Source of the DNA: Rhodoligotrophos appendicifer
Lineage (GTDB): Bacteria; Pseudomonadota; Alphaproteobacteria; Rhizobiales; Im1
Assembly: GCF_007474605.1 (NCBI RefSeq)
Contig: NZ_VHKL01000006.1
Span: 1 to 64,000 of the forward strand
Direction of reading: 5' to 3'
Length of the DNA stretch: 64,000 nucleotides
This document shows, piece by piece, positions 41,656 to 51,242 of the stretch. The notes beneath the pieces were generated by a model. It was not told the DNA's origin and ran no database searches. It worked only from the letters and a program-made list of their open reading frames with translations. Within the stretch, counting starts at the first letter, position 1. Each line of letters opens with the position of its first letter. The translations under genes were made by a program, and so were the position numbers.

Positions 41656-44214
41656 TCAGCGGCGACGGCTGGGCAGAGTCCAGTAGACGAGAGTTGGGAG
41701 CACGATGAAAGTGCAAGCAGTGAGCAGGGCCAATCCGGCGATCAGGATCTTACCCAGTAGGATCGGTGCAGCCAGCGGGGCTGTCAGCAGCGTTGCCGCA
41801 CCGACCATGATGGCGAGAGTCGTCCAGAGAATAGCGCGCGGCGTGCTCGGGCGAGCAGCATTGTTGTACCGCACACTCTCCCGAGCGCGCATCAGCAGCT
41901 TGATGCCGTTGCCCACTCCAAGACCGATCAGCAGTGGCACGGCCAATGCGGTGAGCGGGACCACCGGCAAATCGAGAAGGACCATGGCGCCGGCCAGAAT
42001 GAGCAGCGCGAGCGTCACCGGGATCGCGACGAGCAAGACATCGTAGAATCGCGGAAGGAGGCTGATCAGCAAAAGTGCAATGACACCGGCCGATACGGCC
42101 AGCACCTGGAGGAGGGCTTGCCTGAGTGTGACGGCGGTTTCATAGGCGTCGACAGCGGGACCCGAGGCCTGCGGAGCCACGCTTTGGACGGCGGTGACGA
42201 AATTTTTGAGGTTGCCACGGTCGCTCAGGTCGCTTTTAGCGCTGATGTCGATGAGAAACTGCCCATTGGGAGCGAGATACCGGCGCTTCAATTCGGGATC
42301 GAGAGTATCGAGCGAGATACGGCTCGCATCGGCAAGCATGCGCAGACGGGCGATGGTTGGCGACAGGCTAGTCAGAAGCGCGGTCTCAAGCTCGGCGATG
42401 GCCGCTTCCCCCGTACCCTTTGAGGCCGCAAACTCCCTGAGCGTCGCTTCCACCGTTTGAGCGGCGGCACGTGCTGTCTCCGGCGCGTTGGATGAAGCGA
42501 TGCTGTTGAGCGCGCGTTCCAGCTGTCCGATGGATCCGCGTTCGGCCTGCTCCGCGCTCGTCTGCGGCGTACCTTCGAGCGCCGGCGGAAGACTTCCTTG
42601 GACGTCGCCGAGGATCGCAAGTTTTGTGTCCTGCCCGCTGGGCACGAAATTGAACACGCTGATGGCGGCTCCGACTTCGGGCAGCGCCTCGATGGCTTTG
42701 TACAGCGACCGCGCCTGCTGCTCTCCCGTCACCATCACCTGTGCTGCGCCCGTCATGGGCTGAGCGACAATTCTCGCATCCCGCTCGAACTCCACATCCC
42801 GCAGCAAGAGGACGCTGGCGGCGGCGGCGGCGACAATCGGCAGGGTAACCAGAAAGCGCACCGGCTGCGAGGTCAGCACTCCTGCGATGGTGGCGAGCAC
42901 CTGGCTTGACGCGGGTCGGCCTCGCCGCGGGTTGATGGGCAGCAGCACGAGCAGCGCAGGAACCAGCAGATGGCCGGCAAGCAGCATGATCGCCAGCGTG
43001 GCCGCGACCACCAAGCCGATCTCGGCGACGCCCACGAGATCCGTCGACCAGAAGGCGAGAAAGGCAATGGTCATCGCGACGAATGCCAGTGCCGATGGGA
43101 GGCCGCAGGATTTTGCAGCGACGGCGAGTGCGCGCGCCTGATCCCGTCCGCCGAGTCTTTCCTCGCGGAACCTCAGTGCGAAGAGCATTGGCAGGTCCAT
43201 CAGCACACCGGCCAGGAGGGCGGCGACGACGATGGCAGGAAGTCCAACCGATCCGAGAATGGCTGCTCCCGCCGCCGCGGCAAAGGCCAGTGTTGCAGCC
43301 CAGGTGGCGACGCAAACCAAGAAGAGCCGCATCGATCGAAGGCCCAACAGGGCAACGAGGCAGCCGCCCGCGAGAATCATGGCAAAAGCTAATGGCAGCC
43401 AGGCTGCGACCGTGTTGACCGCGTCGCCCTTAGACGCGGGTCCCCCCACCAGGCGGATTTTCGCGACACCTCGGGTAATAGCGGGATCAGCGATCAAGGC
43501 CCTCGCTGCCGCGACCGACTCGGGCCCCGGAGTAGGCTTGACGGAGATCGCCCAGCTTTGCCGGTTGCGGCTGAGGTCTCCGACCAAAGTGCTTTGCCAG
43601 TCGAGCATCGCCGGCTTGTTGTCGATGAGGCTCTGCCCCACCCGGTCGATCTCCGTGAGCAATGTGATCGCCTCGGGCGGAAAAATCTTCATCCTGGTGG
43701 CGATTGCCAACTGATCGAGGCCTGTCGCCAGCCCGACCAGATCTGGTTGGCGCGACAGGATCTGCATGAGCGGCATCGCCCGCTGCAGTCTCACGGCAAC
43801 GGTCTGGATGTCCGTTGGCGGCATCATCATCAGGGCATTCTGATCGTAAAATGAACCCAGCCCCGGGGCGAAGATCTCGCTGAAGAGTTCGGGCCGCGCG
43901 CGGAACGCATCCGCAACCCGGTCGGCTGTCACCCGCGCCACCGTTGGATCGTCGGCTTCGACGATTGCCGTCATCGACTGCTCGACGGCGGGGAAGACGC
44001 TGTGAACCGCCTGCGCTGCCTGCTTGAACGGTGCCTGGGACGAGATCAGCCCGGCATCGTCGAGATCCACAGTCAAGGTACTGTAGGCGTAGATTCCGGC
44101 ACCGCACGCAGCGATCATCACCAGCCCCAGCACCAAGGCCGCATGCCGCGCCGACCACGAGGCGTAGGCAGCGACCATGCTACCGAAACTCAGTTCCAAT
44201 CGTGAACGCAGCAT
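41656..44214 (-). CDS. hpnN: Hopanoid transporter, RND/MMPL family (HpnN)
   Basis: HpnN is an inner-membrane RND-type protein that moves hopanoids to the outer membrane. The 852-residue protein has a membrane helix near residue 25 followed by a large periplasmic domain (about 50-280). A block of five or six helices follows from about 275 (FAMILAGGCLVALLGL), then a second periplasmic domain and a last helix block from about 720 (VIALLLISLLPRFYDVLLVAIPV). The duplicated layout is typical of the superfamily. ATG 44214 and the adjoining GTG 44217 are both possible starts. It is 211 nt upstream of hpnH on the same strand, so the two may be cotranscribed. Confidence 0.9.
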   Translation of the reverse strand: MLRSRLELSFGSMVAAYASWSARHAALVLGLVMIAACGAGIYAYSTLTVDLDDAGLISSQAPFKQAAQAVHSVFPAVEQSMTAIVEADDPTVARVTADRVADAFRARPELFSEIFAPGLGSFYDQNALMMMPPTDIQTVAVRLQRAMPLMQILSRQPDLVGLATGLDQLAIATRMKIFPPEAITLLTEIDRVGQSLIDNKPAMLDWQSTLVGDLSRNRQSWAISVKPTPGPESVAAARALIADPAITRGVAKIRLVGGPASKGDAVNTVAAWLPLAFAMILAGGCLVALLGLRSMRLFLVCVATWAATLAFAAAAGAAILGSVGLPAIVVAALLAGVLMDLPMLFALRFREERLGGRDQARALAVAAKSCGLPSALAFVAMTIAFLAFWSTDLVGVAEIGLVVAATLAIMLLAGHLLVPALLVLLPINPRRGRPASSQVLATIAGVLTSQPVRFLVTLPIVAAAAASVLLLRDVEFERDARIVAQPMTGAAQVMVTGEQQARSLYKAIEALPEVGAAISVFNFVPSGQDTKLAILGDVQGSLPPALEGTPQTSAEQAERGSIGQLERALNSIASSNAPETARAAAQTVEATLREFAASKGTGEAAIAELETALLTSLSPTIARLRMLADASRISLDTLDPELKRRYLAPNGQFLIDISAKSDLSDRGNLKNFVTAVQSVAPQASGPAVDAYETAVTLRQALLQVLAVSAGVIALLLISLLPRFYDVLLVAIPVTLALLILAGAMVLLDLPVVPLTALAVPLLIGLGVGNGIKLLMRARESVRYNNAARPSTPRAILWTTLAIMVGAATLLTAPLAAPILLGKILIAGLALLTACTFIVLPTLVYWTLPSRRR

Positions 44215-44316
44215 CACCTCGATTTCCCCGACCGTCTCACCGAACTGCGTGGGTTAGCATGTTCGCGACAAATCGGACACGCCCCTCTCGGGAAAGAGCG
44301 GCAAGATGGCAATTGT

Positions 44317-44347
44317 TTGACCCCATTTCCTGTGTCGCCATTATAAT
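44317..44347 (+). promoter_or_regulatory. Probable sigma-70 promoter of the cysteine-rich exported protein gene
   Basis: TTGACC (44,317-44,322) and a perfect TATAAT (44,342-44,347) are separated by 19 nt, slightly longer than usual. The -10 box lies 27 nt before the ATG at 44,375, giving a leader of about 20 nt that carries AGGA. Confidence 0.55.
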
Positions 44348-44374
44348 CCGTCGACCGTACAGGATGGCGTCCCC

Positions 44375-44716
44375 ATGAGGAAAGACTGGCTTGCCGGAAG
44401 TGTAGCGCTGCTGTTGTCCCTGCCTGCGCCGGGGGCTTTCGCCGTGGAACTCGAGGACAGCCCGCAGGGACAGTGCTGGTCGGCCTTCACCCAATGCACG
44501 GAGGCAGCCTTTGGCGAGGAGGCCTGGCGCAGTGCCTGTTACGCAGATCTCACCATCTGCCTGCGGCCTCTGCAACCGGGGCAATGTCAGCCCGCATCCG
44601 CGAATCTTTGCGATGAGTTTGTCTCCCGCTGCAACGAAGTGATGGGAAATGATCCTCAGCCTCGCGCCCAGTGCAAGGCCGATCACGACGCCTGCCGATT
44701 AAGTTTCGGGTGCTGA
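44375..44716 (+). CDS. Small exported protein with four C-x6-C motifs
   Basis: This 113-residue protein has a clear signal peptide (MRKDWLAGSVALLLSLPAPGAFA, cleavage near residue 23). The mature part of about 90 residues has ten Cys, eight of them in four C-x6-C pairs: CWSAFTQC, CYADLTIC, CDEFVSRC and CKADHDAC. Such spacing places both Cys of a pair on adjacent turns of helices, so a compact disulfide-linked helical protein in the periplasm is likely. I do not recognise a family. ATG 44375 has AGGA 10 nt upstream and a good promoter. It lies divergent from hpnN and overlaps the end of pssA by 18 nt, so a role in the cell envelope is possible but unproven. Confidence 0.72.
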   Translation: MRKDWLAGSVALLLSLPAPGAFAVELEDSPQGQCWSAFTQCTEAAFGEEAWRSACYADLTICLRPLQPGQCQPASANLCDEFVSRCNEVMGNDPQPRAQCKADHDACRLSFGC

Positions 44717-45547
44717 GCCAGGCTCTTCTGGCGCTGCGGCCCGACGATGCGCTGCACGTTGCCGGAGATAGCTCCGATAGCCGAGTGGGAGCATGACGAG
44801 ATAGGCTGCGGCGAGAGCCGTCAGCACCTGCCAGGGAAAGCTTGCCAGGACGGCAATGAAGAGCACCATCACCAACAAGACGGGCAGCACCACGTCGCGA
44901 GAGATCCGCGATCCCAGGGTCTTTCCCGAAAGCGTTGGCACCTTGCTGACCATGAGAAAGCCGATGACGGCCACATAGGGAAGGATGAACCAGGCGGCTG
45001 CCGGTCCGTTGGGGATGACGCCGAGGAAGCCGAGAAAGAGGGGCAGCAGCGCCAAACCCGCACCGGCGGGGGCCGGCACCCCGGTGAAGAAGTTGGCCAT
45101 GTAGGCCGGCCGGTCCGGATCGTCCAGGGCGACGTTGAACCGGGCGAGCCTGAGAGCACAGCAAATGGCCAGCACCAGACAGACGATCCAGCCCAGGCTT
45201 TTCAGCTCGTGCAGCGACCACAGATAGAGAAGCACTGCCGGCGCCACGCCGAAATCCACGAAATCCGCCAACGAATCGAGCTCTGCTCCGAAACGCGAGG
45301 TGCCTTTGAGCAGTCGCGCGATTCGGCCGTCCAGGGCATCGAGAAGAATGGCGATGATGATACCCGCGACGGCCAGTTCGAAGCGTCCTTCGATACCCAG
45401 CCTGATGGCGGTCACGCCGGCGCACATCGCCAGCAGCGTGATCAGGTTCGGCAGCAGGAACCGCACCGGCACCTGCTTGAACCGGCGCATCCGCTGTTCG
45501 CGCGATCTTTGCCGTGGATCCAGCGACTCGCTGCCGCGCCATCCCAT
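44699..45547 (-). CDS. pssA: CDP-diacylglycerol-serine O-phosphatidyltransferase
   Basis: This 282-residue membrane enzyme makes phosphatidylserine from CDP-diacylglycerol and serine. The CDP-alcohol phosphotransferase motif is complete: D73-G74-x2-A77-R78-x8-G87-x3-D91-x3-D95. About eight hydrophobic segments follow. I chose ATG 45547 because AAGGAG lies 6 nt upstream; the GTG at 45,565 precedes that site. It is 40 nt downstream of psd, the next enzyme of the pathway, and the pair forms an operon for phosphatidylethanolamine synthesis. The 3' end overlaps the small exported protein gene on the other strand. Confidence 0.93.
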   Translation of the reverse strand: MGWRGSESLDPRQRSREQRMRRFKQVPVRFLLPNLITLLAMCAGVTAIRLGIEGRFELAVAGIIIAILLDALDGRIARLLKGTSRFGAELDSLADFVDFGVAPAVLLYLWSLHELKSLGWIVCLVLAICCALRLARFNVALDDPDRPAYMANFFTGVPAPAGAGLALLPLFLGFLGVIPNGPAAAWFILPYVAVIGFLMVSKVPTLSGKTLGSRISRDVVLPVLLVMVLFIAVLASFPWQVLTALAAAYLVMLPLGYRSYLRQRAAHRRAAAPEEPGSAPET

Positions 45548-45587
45548 CCGCTTCTCCTTTGTCACGCAACCGACAGGATACTAACGC

Positions 45588-46292
45588 CTATCCGAGCCGA
45601 GCGATCCGCTCCGGCTCGACGGAACGAAGGTCGGCGAACACCGTCTCGCCCGCAATAGCACGCTGGCCGATCGAGACCAGCGGAGTCTTGCCCACCGGAA
45701 GAAAGACGTCGACGCGACTGCCGAAGCGGATGAGGCCGATGCGCTCTCCCACGAACACCTGGGTCTCGGGTCTGACAAAGGGCACGATTCGCCGCGCAAC
45801 CAGGCCGGCGATCTGCACGACCCCCAGCTCCTCGCCATCGGCCATCAGGATGGCGAACGCCTGACGTTCATTGTCTTCGCTGGCCTTGTCGAGTTCGGCA
45901 TTGATGAACTTGCCCGGGATATAGGTCATTCGAGTGATCCGTCCGGCCACGGGAGCGCGATTCACATGCACGTCGAAGACATTCATGAAAACCGAAATCC
46001 GAATCCTTGGTTCGTGCGAAAAACCGAGCTCCGGCGGCGGCACCACGGATTGGATGGCGCTGATGCGGCCATCCGCCGGACTGATCACCAGACCCTCACG
46101 AAGCGGTGTCACCCGGTCGGGATTGCGGAAGAAATAAGCGCACCAGAGGGTCAGGACGACTCCGATCCAACCCAGCGTATCGGAGACGAACAGAAACAAA
46201 ATGAGTGTGATGGCGGCGAAGATCGCGACGAATCGATACCCCTCGCGATGGACGGGTGTCAGCGTCGCGCGGATGGTGGCCAGAATGTCCAA
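45588..46292 (-). CDS. psd: Phosphatidylserine decarboxylase proenzyme
   Basis: Psd decarboxylates phosphatidylserine to phosphatidylethanolamine. The 234-residue proenzyme is the short form usual in alphaproteobacteria. The self-cleavage site is G191-S192 in [10 protein letters not shown], where the Ser becomes the pyruvoyl group, and D74 (SPADG) and H109 (FDVHVNR) are the other catalytic residues. Two hydrophobic segments at about 20-55 anchor it in the inner membrane. ATG 46292 follows GAGCAAAG. It is directly upstream of pssA on the same strand. Confidence 0.94.
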   Translation of the reverse strand: MDILATIRATLTPVHREGYRFVAIFAAITLILFLFVSDTLGWIGVVLTLWCAYFFRNPDRVTPLREGLVISPADGRISAIQSVVPPPELGFSHEPRIRISVFMNVFDVHVNRAPVAGRITRMTYIPGKFINAELDKASEDNERQAFAILMADGEELGVVQIAGLVARRIVPFVRPETQVFVGERIGLIRFGSRVDVFLPVGKTPLVSIGQRAIAGETVFADLRSVEPERIARLG

Positions 46293-46376
46293 TCTTTGCT
46301 CCTGAGGTCATGTTGATGGAGCCCCGCGGCTCCGCTGTTGTCTGTTGAGGATGGCTCCGCAACCCGGAGGCACTCC

Positions 46377-48332
46377 TTACCGCACCACCTCGACGAAGGC
46401 TCTGTCCTCCTGATCCTCGCCGAGCTCATCCTCCACGGCAAGCAGTCCTGCTGCAACCGGCGTTTGTGTGAACACCGTCTCGGCTCGGATTTCCGCCTCT
46501 TCCTCAGCCTCGCGCTGACGGTTCCACATGCTGGCATAGACCCCATCACGCGCCAGTAGCTCGCCATGACGTCCCCGCTCGACGATTCGCCCATCGGCCA
46601 AGACGATGATCTCATCCGCATCCACCACGGTCGACAGCCGATGGGCGATCACTAGGGTGGTTCGGTCTTTCGACACGAGCTTCAAGGCCGATTGGATCTC
46701 CCGCTCGGTATGGGTATCGAGCGCCGACGTCGCCTCGTCCAGAACCAGGATCGGCGGCGCTTTGAGGATCGTGCGCGCGATCGCCACCCGCTGTTTTTCG
46801 CCGCCCGAGAGCTTCAGCCCCCTTTCGCCGACGATCGTTGCATAACCCTGAGGCAAGCTGATGATGAAATCATGGATCTGGGCACTATGCGCAGCGGCGA
46901 TGATCTCCGCATCGCTGGCCCCGGGCCGCCCATATTCGATGTTGTAGCGGATCGTGTCGTTGAACAGCACCGTATCCTGCGGGACCATGCCGATTGCCTG
47001 CCGCAGACTGACTTGCGTCACCTCATCGATCCGCTGGTCGTCAATGGTGATCCCGCCGCTACTGACGTCGTAAAACCGGTAGAGCAGTCGCGAAATCGTC
47101 GATTTCCCGGCACCGGAAGGACCCACGATGGCCAAGGTCCGCCCTGCGGGCACGCGAAAGCTCACATCCTTGAGGATCGCTCGTTCTGGATCATAGGCGA
47201 ACTGCACGTGATCAAACACGATCTCCCCGCGGTGGACCCCGAGAGCGGTCGCATGAGGGGCATCCTTGATCTCGGGCGGCACATCCAGCAGTTGGAACAT
47301 GGACTCGATGTCGATGAGACCCTGCTTGATGTCCCGGTAGGTCGAGCCGAGGAAGTTCAATGGCATGTAGAGCTGGATCAGGAATGCGTTGATCAGCACG
47401 AAATCGCCGACGGTCATGGCTCCCTGGGCGACGCCCCGCGCGGCCATCAGCGTAATGATGGCAAGCCCGATGGTGAAGATGACGATTTGGCCGGAGTTGA
47501 GCACCGCCAGGGACGTCATTGTCTTCGTGGCAGCGGTCTCGTAACGCGCCATGGACTGATCGAAACGCCGCGCTTCATGCTCCTCGTTGGCGAAATACTT
47601 CACGGTCTCGAAATTGAGCAGGCTGTCGATGGCTTTGGTAGTCGCCTCCGTGTCGGCATCATTCATCCTGCGCCGCAAATTGAGCCGCCATTCGGTGGCA
47701 CGGTAGGTAAAGCCGATGTAGAGGAGCACTGTAATGCCGGTGACCACGGCATAGATCCAGCCGAATTCCCACGCCAGAATTCCGCAGACGAGACTGAGCT
47801 CGACGAGGGTCGGAAAGGTATTGAAGACCGAGAACCGAAGGATCGTCTCGATGCCTTTGGTGCCGCGCTCGATGATCCGGCTCAAGCCCCCCGTCCGCCG
47901 GTCCAGGTGGAACCGCAGCGACAAGGCATGGAGATGCCGGAAGGTTCGGTCGGCCAGCCGCCGGACGGCATTCTGACCGACGCTGGCAAACAGGCCGTCA
48001 CGCACCTGCGCAAAGAGGACCATGGCGACCCGTCCAGCAGCATAGGCAAGGATCAGCGCCAGCGGCACGGCAACCGCTGTTGCCGCGATCGCCCCTCGTT
48101 CACTGTCCGCCACGCTGATCGGCGCCAGCGCATCCACGGCATATTTGAAGGCGTAAGGAGTGGCGACGGTGGTGATCTTGGCAATGATCAAGGCCACGAC
48201 GGCGAACACGACCCGCAGCTGCAAATCCAGCCGCTCAGAGGGCCAGAGATAGGGCAGCACGGCTTTCATCGTTCCCCAATGGCCCGAGGGGGCTGCGGGG
48301 GAAGCGGCGGCATCGTTGATCGGGGCGGTCAT
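46377..48332 (-). CDS. ABC exporter, fused permease and ATPase, Atm1/ABCB7 type
   Basis: The 651-residue half-transporter has six membrane helices in the first 360 residues, then an ATPase domain. That domain has Walker A GPSGAGKST, the signature LSGGEKQRVAIARTIL and Walker B ILVLDEATSALD. The stretch FTYRATEWRLNLRRRMNDADTEATTKAIDSLLNFETVKYF is characteristic of Atm1-like exporters, which move glutathione-linked sulfur or iron-sulfur precursors and heavy-metal conjugates. It would act as a homodimer in the inner membrane. ATG 48332 has AGGA 4 nt upstream. It lies 84 nt upstream of psd and could be cotranscribed with psd and pssA. Confidence 0.88.
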   Translation of the reverse strand: MTAPINDAAASPAAPSGHWGTMKAVLPYLWPSERLDLQLRVVFAVVALIIAKITTVATPYAFKYAVDALAPISVADSERGAIAATAVAVPLALILAYAAGRVAMVLFAQVRDGLFASVGQNAVRRLADRTFRHLHALSLRFHLDRRTGGLSRIIERGTKGIETILRFSVFNTFPTLVELSLVCGILAWEFGWIYAVVTGITVLLYIGFTYRATEWRLNLRRRMNDADTEATTKAIDSLLNFETVKYFANEEHEARRFDQSMARYETAATKTMTSLAVLNSGQIVIFTIGLAIITLMAARGVAQGAMTVGDFVLINAFLIQLYMPLNFLGSTYRDIKQGLIDIESMFQLLDVPPEIKDAPHATALGVHRGEIVFDHVQFAYDPERAILKDVSFRVPAGRTLAIVGPSGAGKSTISRLLYRFYDVSSGGITIDDQRIDEVTQVSLRQAIGMVPQDTVLFNDTIRYNIEYGRPGASDAEIIAAAHSAQIHDFIISLPQGYATIVGERGLKLSGGEKQRVAIARTILKAPPILVLDEATSALDTHTEREIQSALKLVSKDRTTLVIAHRLSTVVDADEIIVLADGRIVERGRHGELLARDGVYASMWNRQREAEEEAEIRAETVFTQTPVAAGLLAVEDELGEDQEDRAFVEVVR

Positions 48333-48479
48333 CAATTCCTGGAAAGCGGCACGGCACGCGGAGAAACATTTCCCGCGCGTGTCGCCTACTTAGTGATCTT
48401 TGACCCGTCGATCAAATCATGCCCGAAAATATCTGGTTCCGGGACCTCGAATGCCGCTCCACCAAAAGCTAATTCCGGC

Positions 48480-50381
48480 TCAGTTTGGAGTTTGCGGAGG
48501 CTCGAAAGGGTCGCGTCGACTGGGCGGGATGACAGCGGGCGGCGTGGCTCCCGGTGTGTTGAAGATCTGCCCCGGATAAATCAGGTCGGGATTGCGAATC
48601 TGCATCTGGTTGGCCTGGTAGATCACCGAATACTGGACGCCCTTGCCATAGACCACGCGGGCGATGCGCCACAAATTGTTCCCCGGCTGGATGATGACTT
48701 GCCCCCGCGCCTGTGCGGGAGTGGCCGGCGGCAACTCGCCAGTAGCCGTCTGCGCGCCTGATGGGGCCGTGGCTGTCTGTGGTGATGAAGGAGCCAATCC
48801 TGTGATCTTGGGTGCCGGGGCTGATCCTGATTGTGCCGTAGCGGACCCCTGATTCGTGACGTTTCCCGGAGCAGTGGATGGCCCCTGCCCCGTCACGATG
48901 GATGGCGCTGTGGCGGGCCCCTGCCCGGTCACAGCGGATGGCGCGGTGGCGGTCTTCTGTCCCGTCACGCCGGAGGACGCAGGCGGCGCGACATTTTGTG
49001 AGCTTCCGGCGACTCCGGATCCGGTCTGGGCGGGCGTCTCCACCATGGCTGCCGGCGCGCCGCTACGGGAATTCTTGGCCTCGCCGACGACGCCGGCACC
49101 CGAGCCGTTCTCTTCGGTAGCGGCCCCGCCTCCCGTGGCCGGCAGGCGTTCGGCGCTCTTGCCGCTGGCACCGGCAGCGTCCGATTGGGTCGCGCCAATC
49201 TGCGCCTCGGCGACCGTCTTGCTCTCGGGCTGAGCGGCAGGCGCGCCTGCCGGAGCTTGTGCCGCTGCCCGTTGCTTCAGGAGTTGGGCGACCATTTCCT
49301 CATCGGCCCGTTCGAAGGGGAGCTCCACACGCTTTTCAACCCTGCCATTTGGCAACAGCTGATCGACGCGCAAATGGTGCTTGCCCGATGCGATGGTCCC
49401 TTCATTTTCGAGGACCCAGCGGCCGTCGGCCTGGGTCACGGCGTCGGCGACATGCTTGTTGTCGATATAGAGCCTGACCCTGGAACCGGCGGGCGCGGTG
49501 CCCGAGAAGATCATCTGCCCGCGATCACTATAGTCGACGGTTTCCAATTGCAGCGGCTTTTCGGCGGCAGTGGTCTCTGCCGCGGTCTGTGCCATCGGCT
49601 CTGGCGCCTGGATCACCTTGCTTGGCTTGTCGGGTTCCGTCGCCACGATCAGGGGCCTCTCTTCGCCTGGGGGCGCAAGGGCGAGAGCCACGGTCTGGTC
49701 TGAGACCACCGCCTTTTGCCCAGGCTCCTTGGAAACGACGGACAGGTCATGGTCGCCGGGCGGAATCGGCTTGTCGATCACCACGACCCACTCACCCCGC
49801 TCATTGGCTTCGGTCTCGCTCAAGGTGGTTGAATCGAGCATGACGGTGACGGTCGCCTTCGGCTTGGCCCGGCCGGCGATCACGGCGGTACCGTCCTCCT
49901 CAACGCGGACGATGTCGAAACTGGGTTTCTCTTCGGCCGCGCCAGCCAGCGGCTCGGGCGTATCCGTCCCCGGCGTAGAAGCATCGCTGCCCCCCGGCGT
50001 CGGCGCGGTCATCCCGGCCAGTGGCTCTTCAATCTTTTGGCTCTGCGGGGCACCGAGGGCTGCCTGCTGCTGGTTCGCTGCAGTTTGCGACTGCCCCCCG
50101 ACCGAGGGTTCGGAGGCGGCTCGCTCCGGGGTAGAGAGGCCTGGGGACTGTGGCTGGCCCTCGGCCACGTCGCTGCCGCCCGACTGCGGCGCCTTAATGT
50201 CGGGAGCGGTCGCGGTGGAACTCTGACCCTGGCCGGATGTCGATCCCTGCGGTGCGATGGCATCTTCCGCAGGCAGTGTCGCCCATTGCCGCCAGCGATC
50301 CCACTTATCGCTGTTGACGTAAAGCAACACACCTAAAGCCACCAGCACGAACGCCACCACGATGGCGAGCGGATTCTTCAT
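48480..50381 (-). CDS. Membrane-anchored LysM-domain protein with internal tandem repeats
   Basis: This 633-residue protein starts with one hydrophobic segment (AIVVAFVLVALGVLLYV) that anchors it in the inner membrane. Long Pro/Ala/Gly-rich, probably disordered stretches follow. In the middle are two Ig-like beta segments (VVIAGRAKPKATVTVML near 165 and MIFSGTAPAGSRVRLYI near 290). The last 60 residues hold a LysM peptidoglycan-binding domain (VIIQPGNNLWRIARVVYGKGVQYSVIYQAN). Four 12-residue repeats of the type VTGQGPATAPS precede it. The domain order is that of the alphaproteobacterial LysM proteins of unknown function, and a role linking membrane and cell wall is likely. Its gene is separate from its neighbours. 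Confidence 0.85.
   Translation of the reverse strand: MKNPLAIVVAFVLVALGVLLYVNSDKWDRWRQWATLPAEDAIAPQGSTSGQGQSSTATAPDIKAPQSGGSDVAEGQPQSPGLSTPERAASEPSVGGQSQTAANQQQAALGAPQSQKIEEPLAGMTAPTPGGSDASTPGTDTPEPLAGAAEEKPSFDIVRVEEDGTAVIAGRAKPKATVTVMLDSTTLSETEANERGEWVVVIDKPIPPGDHDLSVVSKEPGQKAVVSDQTVALALAPPGEERPLIVATEPDKPSKVIQAPEPMAQTAAETTAAEKPLQLETVDYSDRGQMIFSGTAPAGSRVRLYIDNKHVADAVTQADGRWVLENEGTIASGKHHLRVDQLLPNGRVEKRVELPFERADEEMVAQLLKQRAAAQAPAGAPAAQPESKTVAEAQIGATQSDAAGASGKSAERLPATGGGAATEENGSGAGVVGEAKNSRSGAPAAMVETPAQTGSGVAGSSQNVAPPASSGVTGQKTATAPSAVTGQGPATAPSIVTGQGPSTAPGNVTNQGSATAQSGSAPAPKITGLAPSSPQTATAPSGAQTATGELPPATPAQARGQVIIQPGNNLWRIARVVYGKGVQYSVIYQANQMQIRNPDLIYPGQIFNTPGATPPAVIPPSRRDPFEPPQTPN
48826..48969 (-). 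repeat. 36-bp tandem repeat, four units, inside the LysM gene
   Basis: Four consecutive 36-nt units encode VTGQKTATAPSA, VTGQGPATAPSI, VTGQGPSTAPGN and VTNQGSATAQSG. The units are in frame, so gain or loss of one unit would change the linker length without a frameshift. Confidence 0.8.
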
Positions 50382-50629
50382 CGACTAAATCCGTAATGTT
50401 CCAGATTTTCACGACTATACGAGCTCTTTGACCTTGCTCCGCCGGAAACTCTTCACTTCTTGCATGAAGTGCTACGCGCAGCAAGCATATGGATGTCGCA
50501 ATGTTCTGATCTGATTGATGAACCGTAACCTGCCTCAGCTTGTCGGGAGCGTTTGCAGCACCCATTATGAGACAGGTCTTCGCAGGCACTATTTCTCACC
50601 CTGACCCGTTAACGTTAACAAAGTTGCAA

Positions 50630-51229
50630 ATGTCTTCGATTCGATCAGTCTGTGTTTATTGTGGTTCGAGCCGCGGCCGCAATCCGGCCTATGCCGAAGC
50701 CGCCCGCATCTTGGGCGAGGAGCTGGCCGCCAGCGGCATCGGCCTCGTCTATGGCGGTGGTGGCCTGGGCCTCATGGGGGAGGTTGCGAAAGGCAGCCTG
50801 TCGGGTGGTGGCCGGGTCACCGGCATCATCCCGGAATTTCTGGTGCAGAAGGAACGCATGCTCGACGAGGTCACGGACCTCGTGGTCACGCAGAACATGC
50901 ATGAGCGCAAGATGACGATGTTCGAGCGCTCGGATGCCTTCGTGGCTCTGCCGGGCGGGATCGGCACCCTTGAGGAACTCGTGGAAATTTCGACGTGGTC
51001 CCAGCTCGGCCAGCACACGAAACCGATCGTGCTGCTGAACGTGGCGGGGTTCTGGGCTCCTTTATTGGAGCTCCTGCGGCATATGCGCGAAGAGGCGTTC
51101 CTGCGGCCGGGGCTCGACGTGTCTTTCGGCGTCGTCGACACGCCCCAGGAGGTGCTGCCCTATCTCCAGGCCGAAGCCGAGCGGCGTCGCGAGACGGTCC
51201 CTCTCCGTCCTGTCCGCCAGATCATGTGA
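50630..51229 (+). CDS. LOG-family (TIGR00730) Rossmann protein, cytokinin riboside monophosphate phosphoribohydrolase type
   Basis: The 199-residue protein starts with VCVYCGSSRGRNPAY, has GLVYGGGGLGLMG near residue 38, and carries the family signature P108-GGIGTLEE116 with HERK at 91-94. LOG enzymes cleave nucleoside 5'-monophosphates, releasing free cytokinin bases or adenine. In bacteria they are often housekeeping nucleotide hydrolases, so a plant hormone role should not be assumed. ATG 50630 starts the conserved part; the frame is open upstream to 50,540 without family similarity. It stands alone between two minus-strand genes and converges on rarD with a 13-nt gap. Confidence 0.88.
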   Translation: MSSIRSVCVYCGSSRGRNPAYAEAARILGEELAASGIGLVYGGGGLGLMGEVAKGSLSGGGRVTGIIPEFLVQKERMLDEVTDLVVTQNMHERKMTMFERSDAFVALPGGIGTLEELVEISTWSQLGQHTKPIVLLNVAGFWAPLLELLRHMREEAFLRPGLDVSFGVVDTPQEVLPYLQAEAERRRETVPLRPVRQIM

Positions 51230-51242
51230 AGACCGCACGGAC

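Noticed and set aside
46692-48761. 689-codon open frame opposite the Atm1-type exporter
   Set aside because: Antisense to a gene with full ABC motifs; translation rich in Asp, Arg, His and Gly with no domain.
50630-51229. Plant-cytokinin production as the role of the LOG-family gene
   Set aside because: The family is widespread in bacteria with housekeeping nucleotide hydrolase activity, and no other cytokinin gene is nearby.
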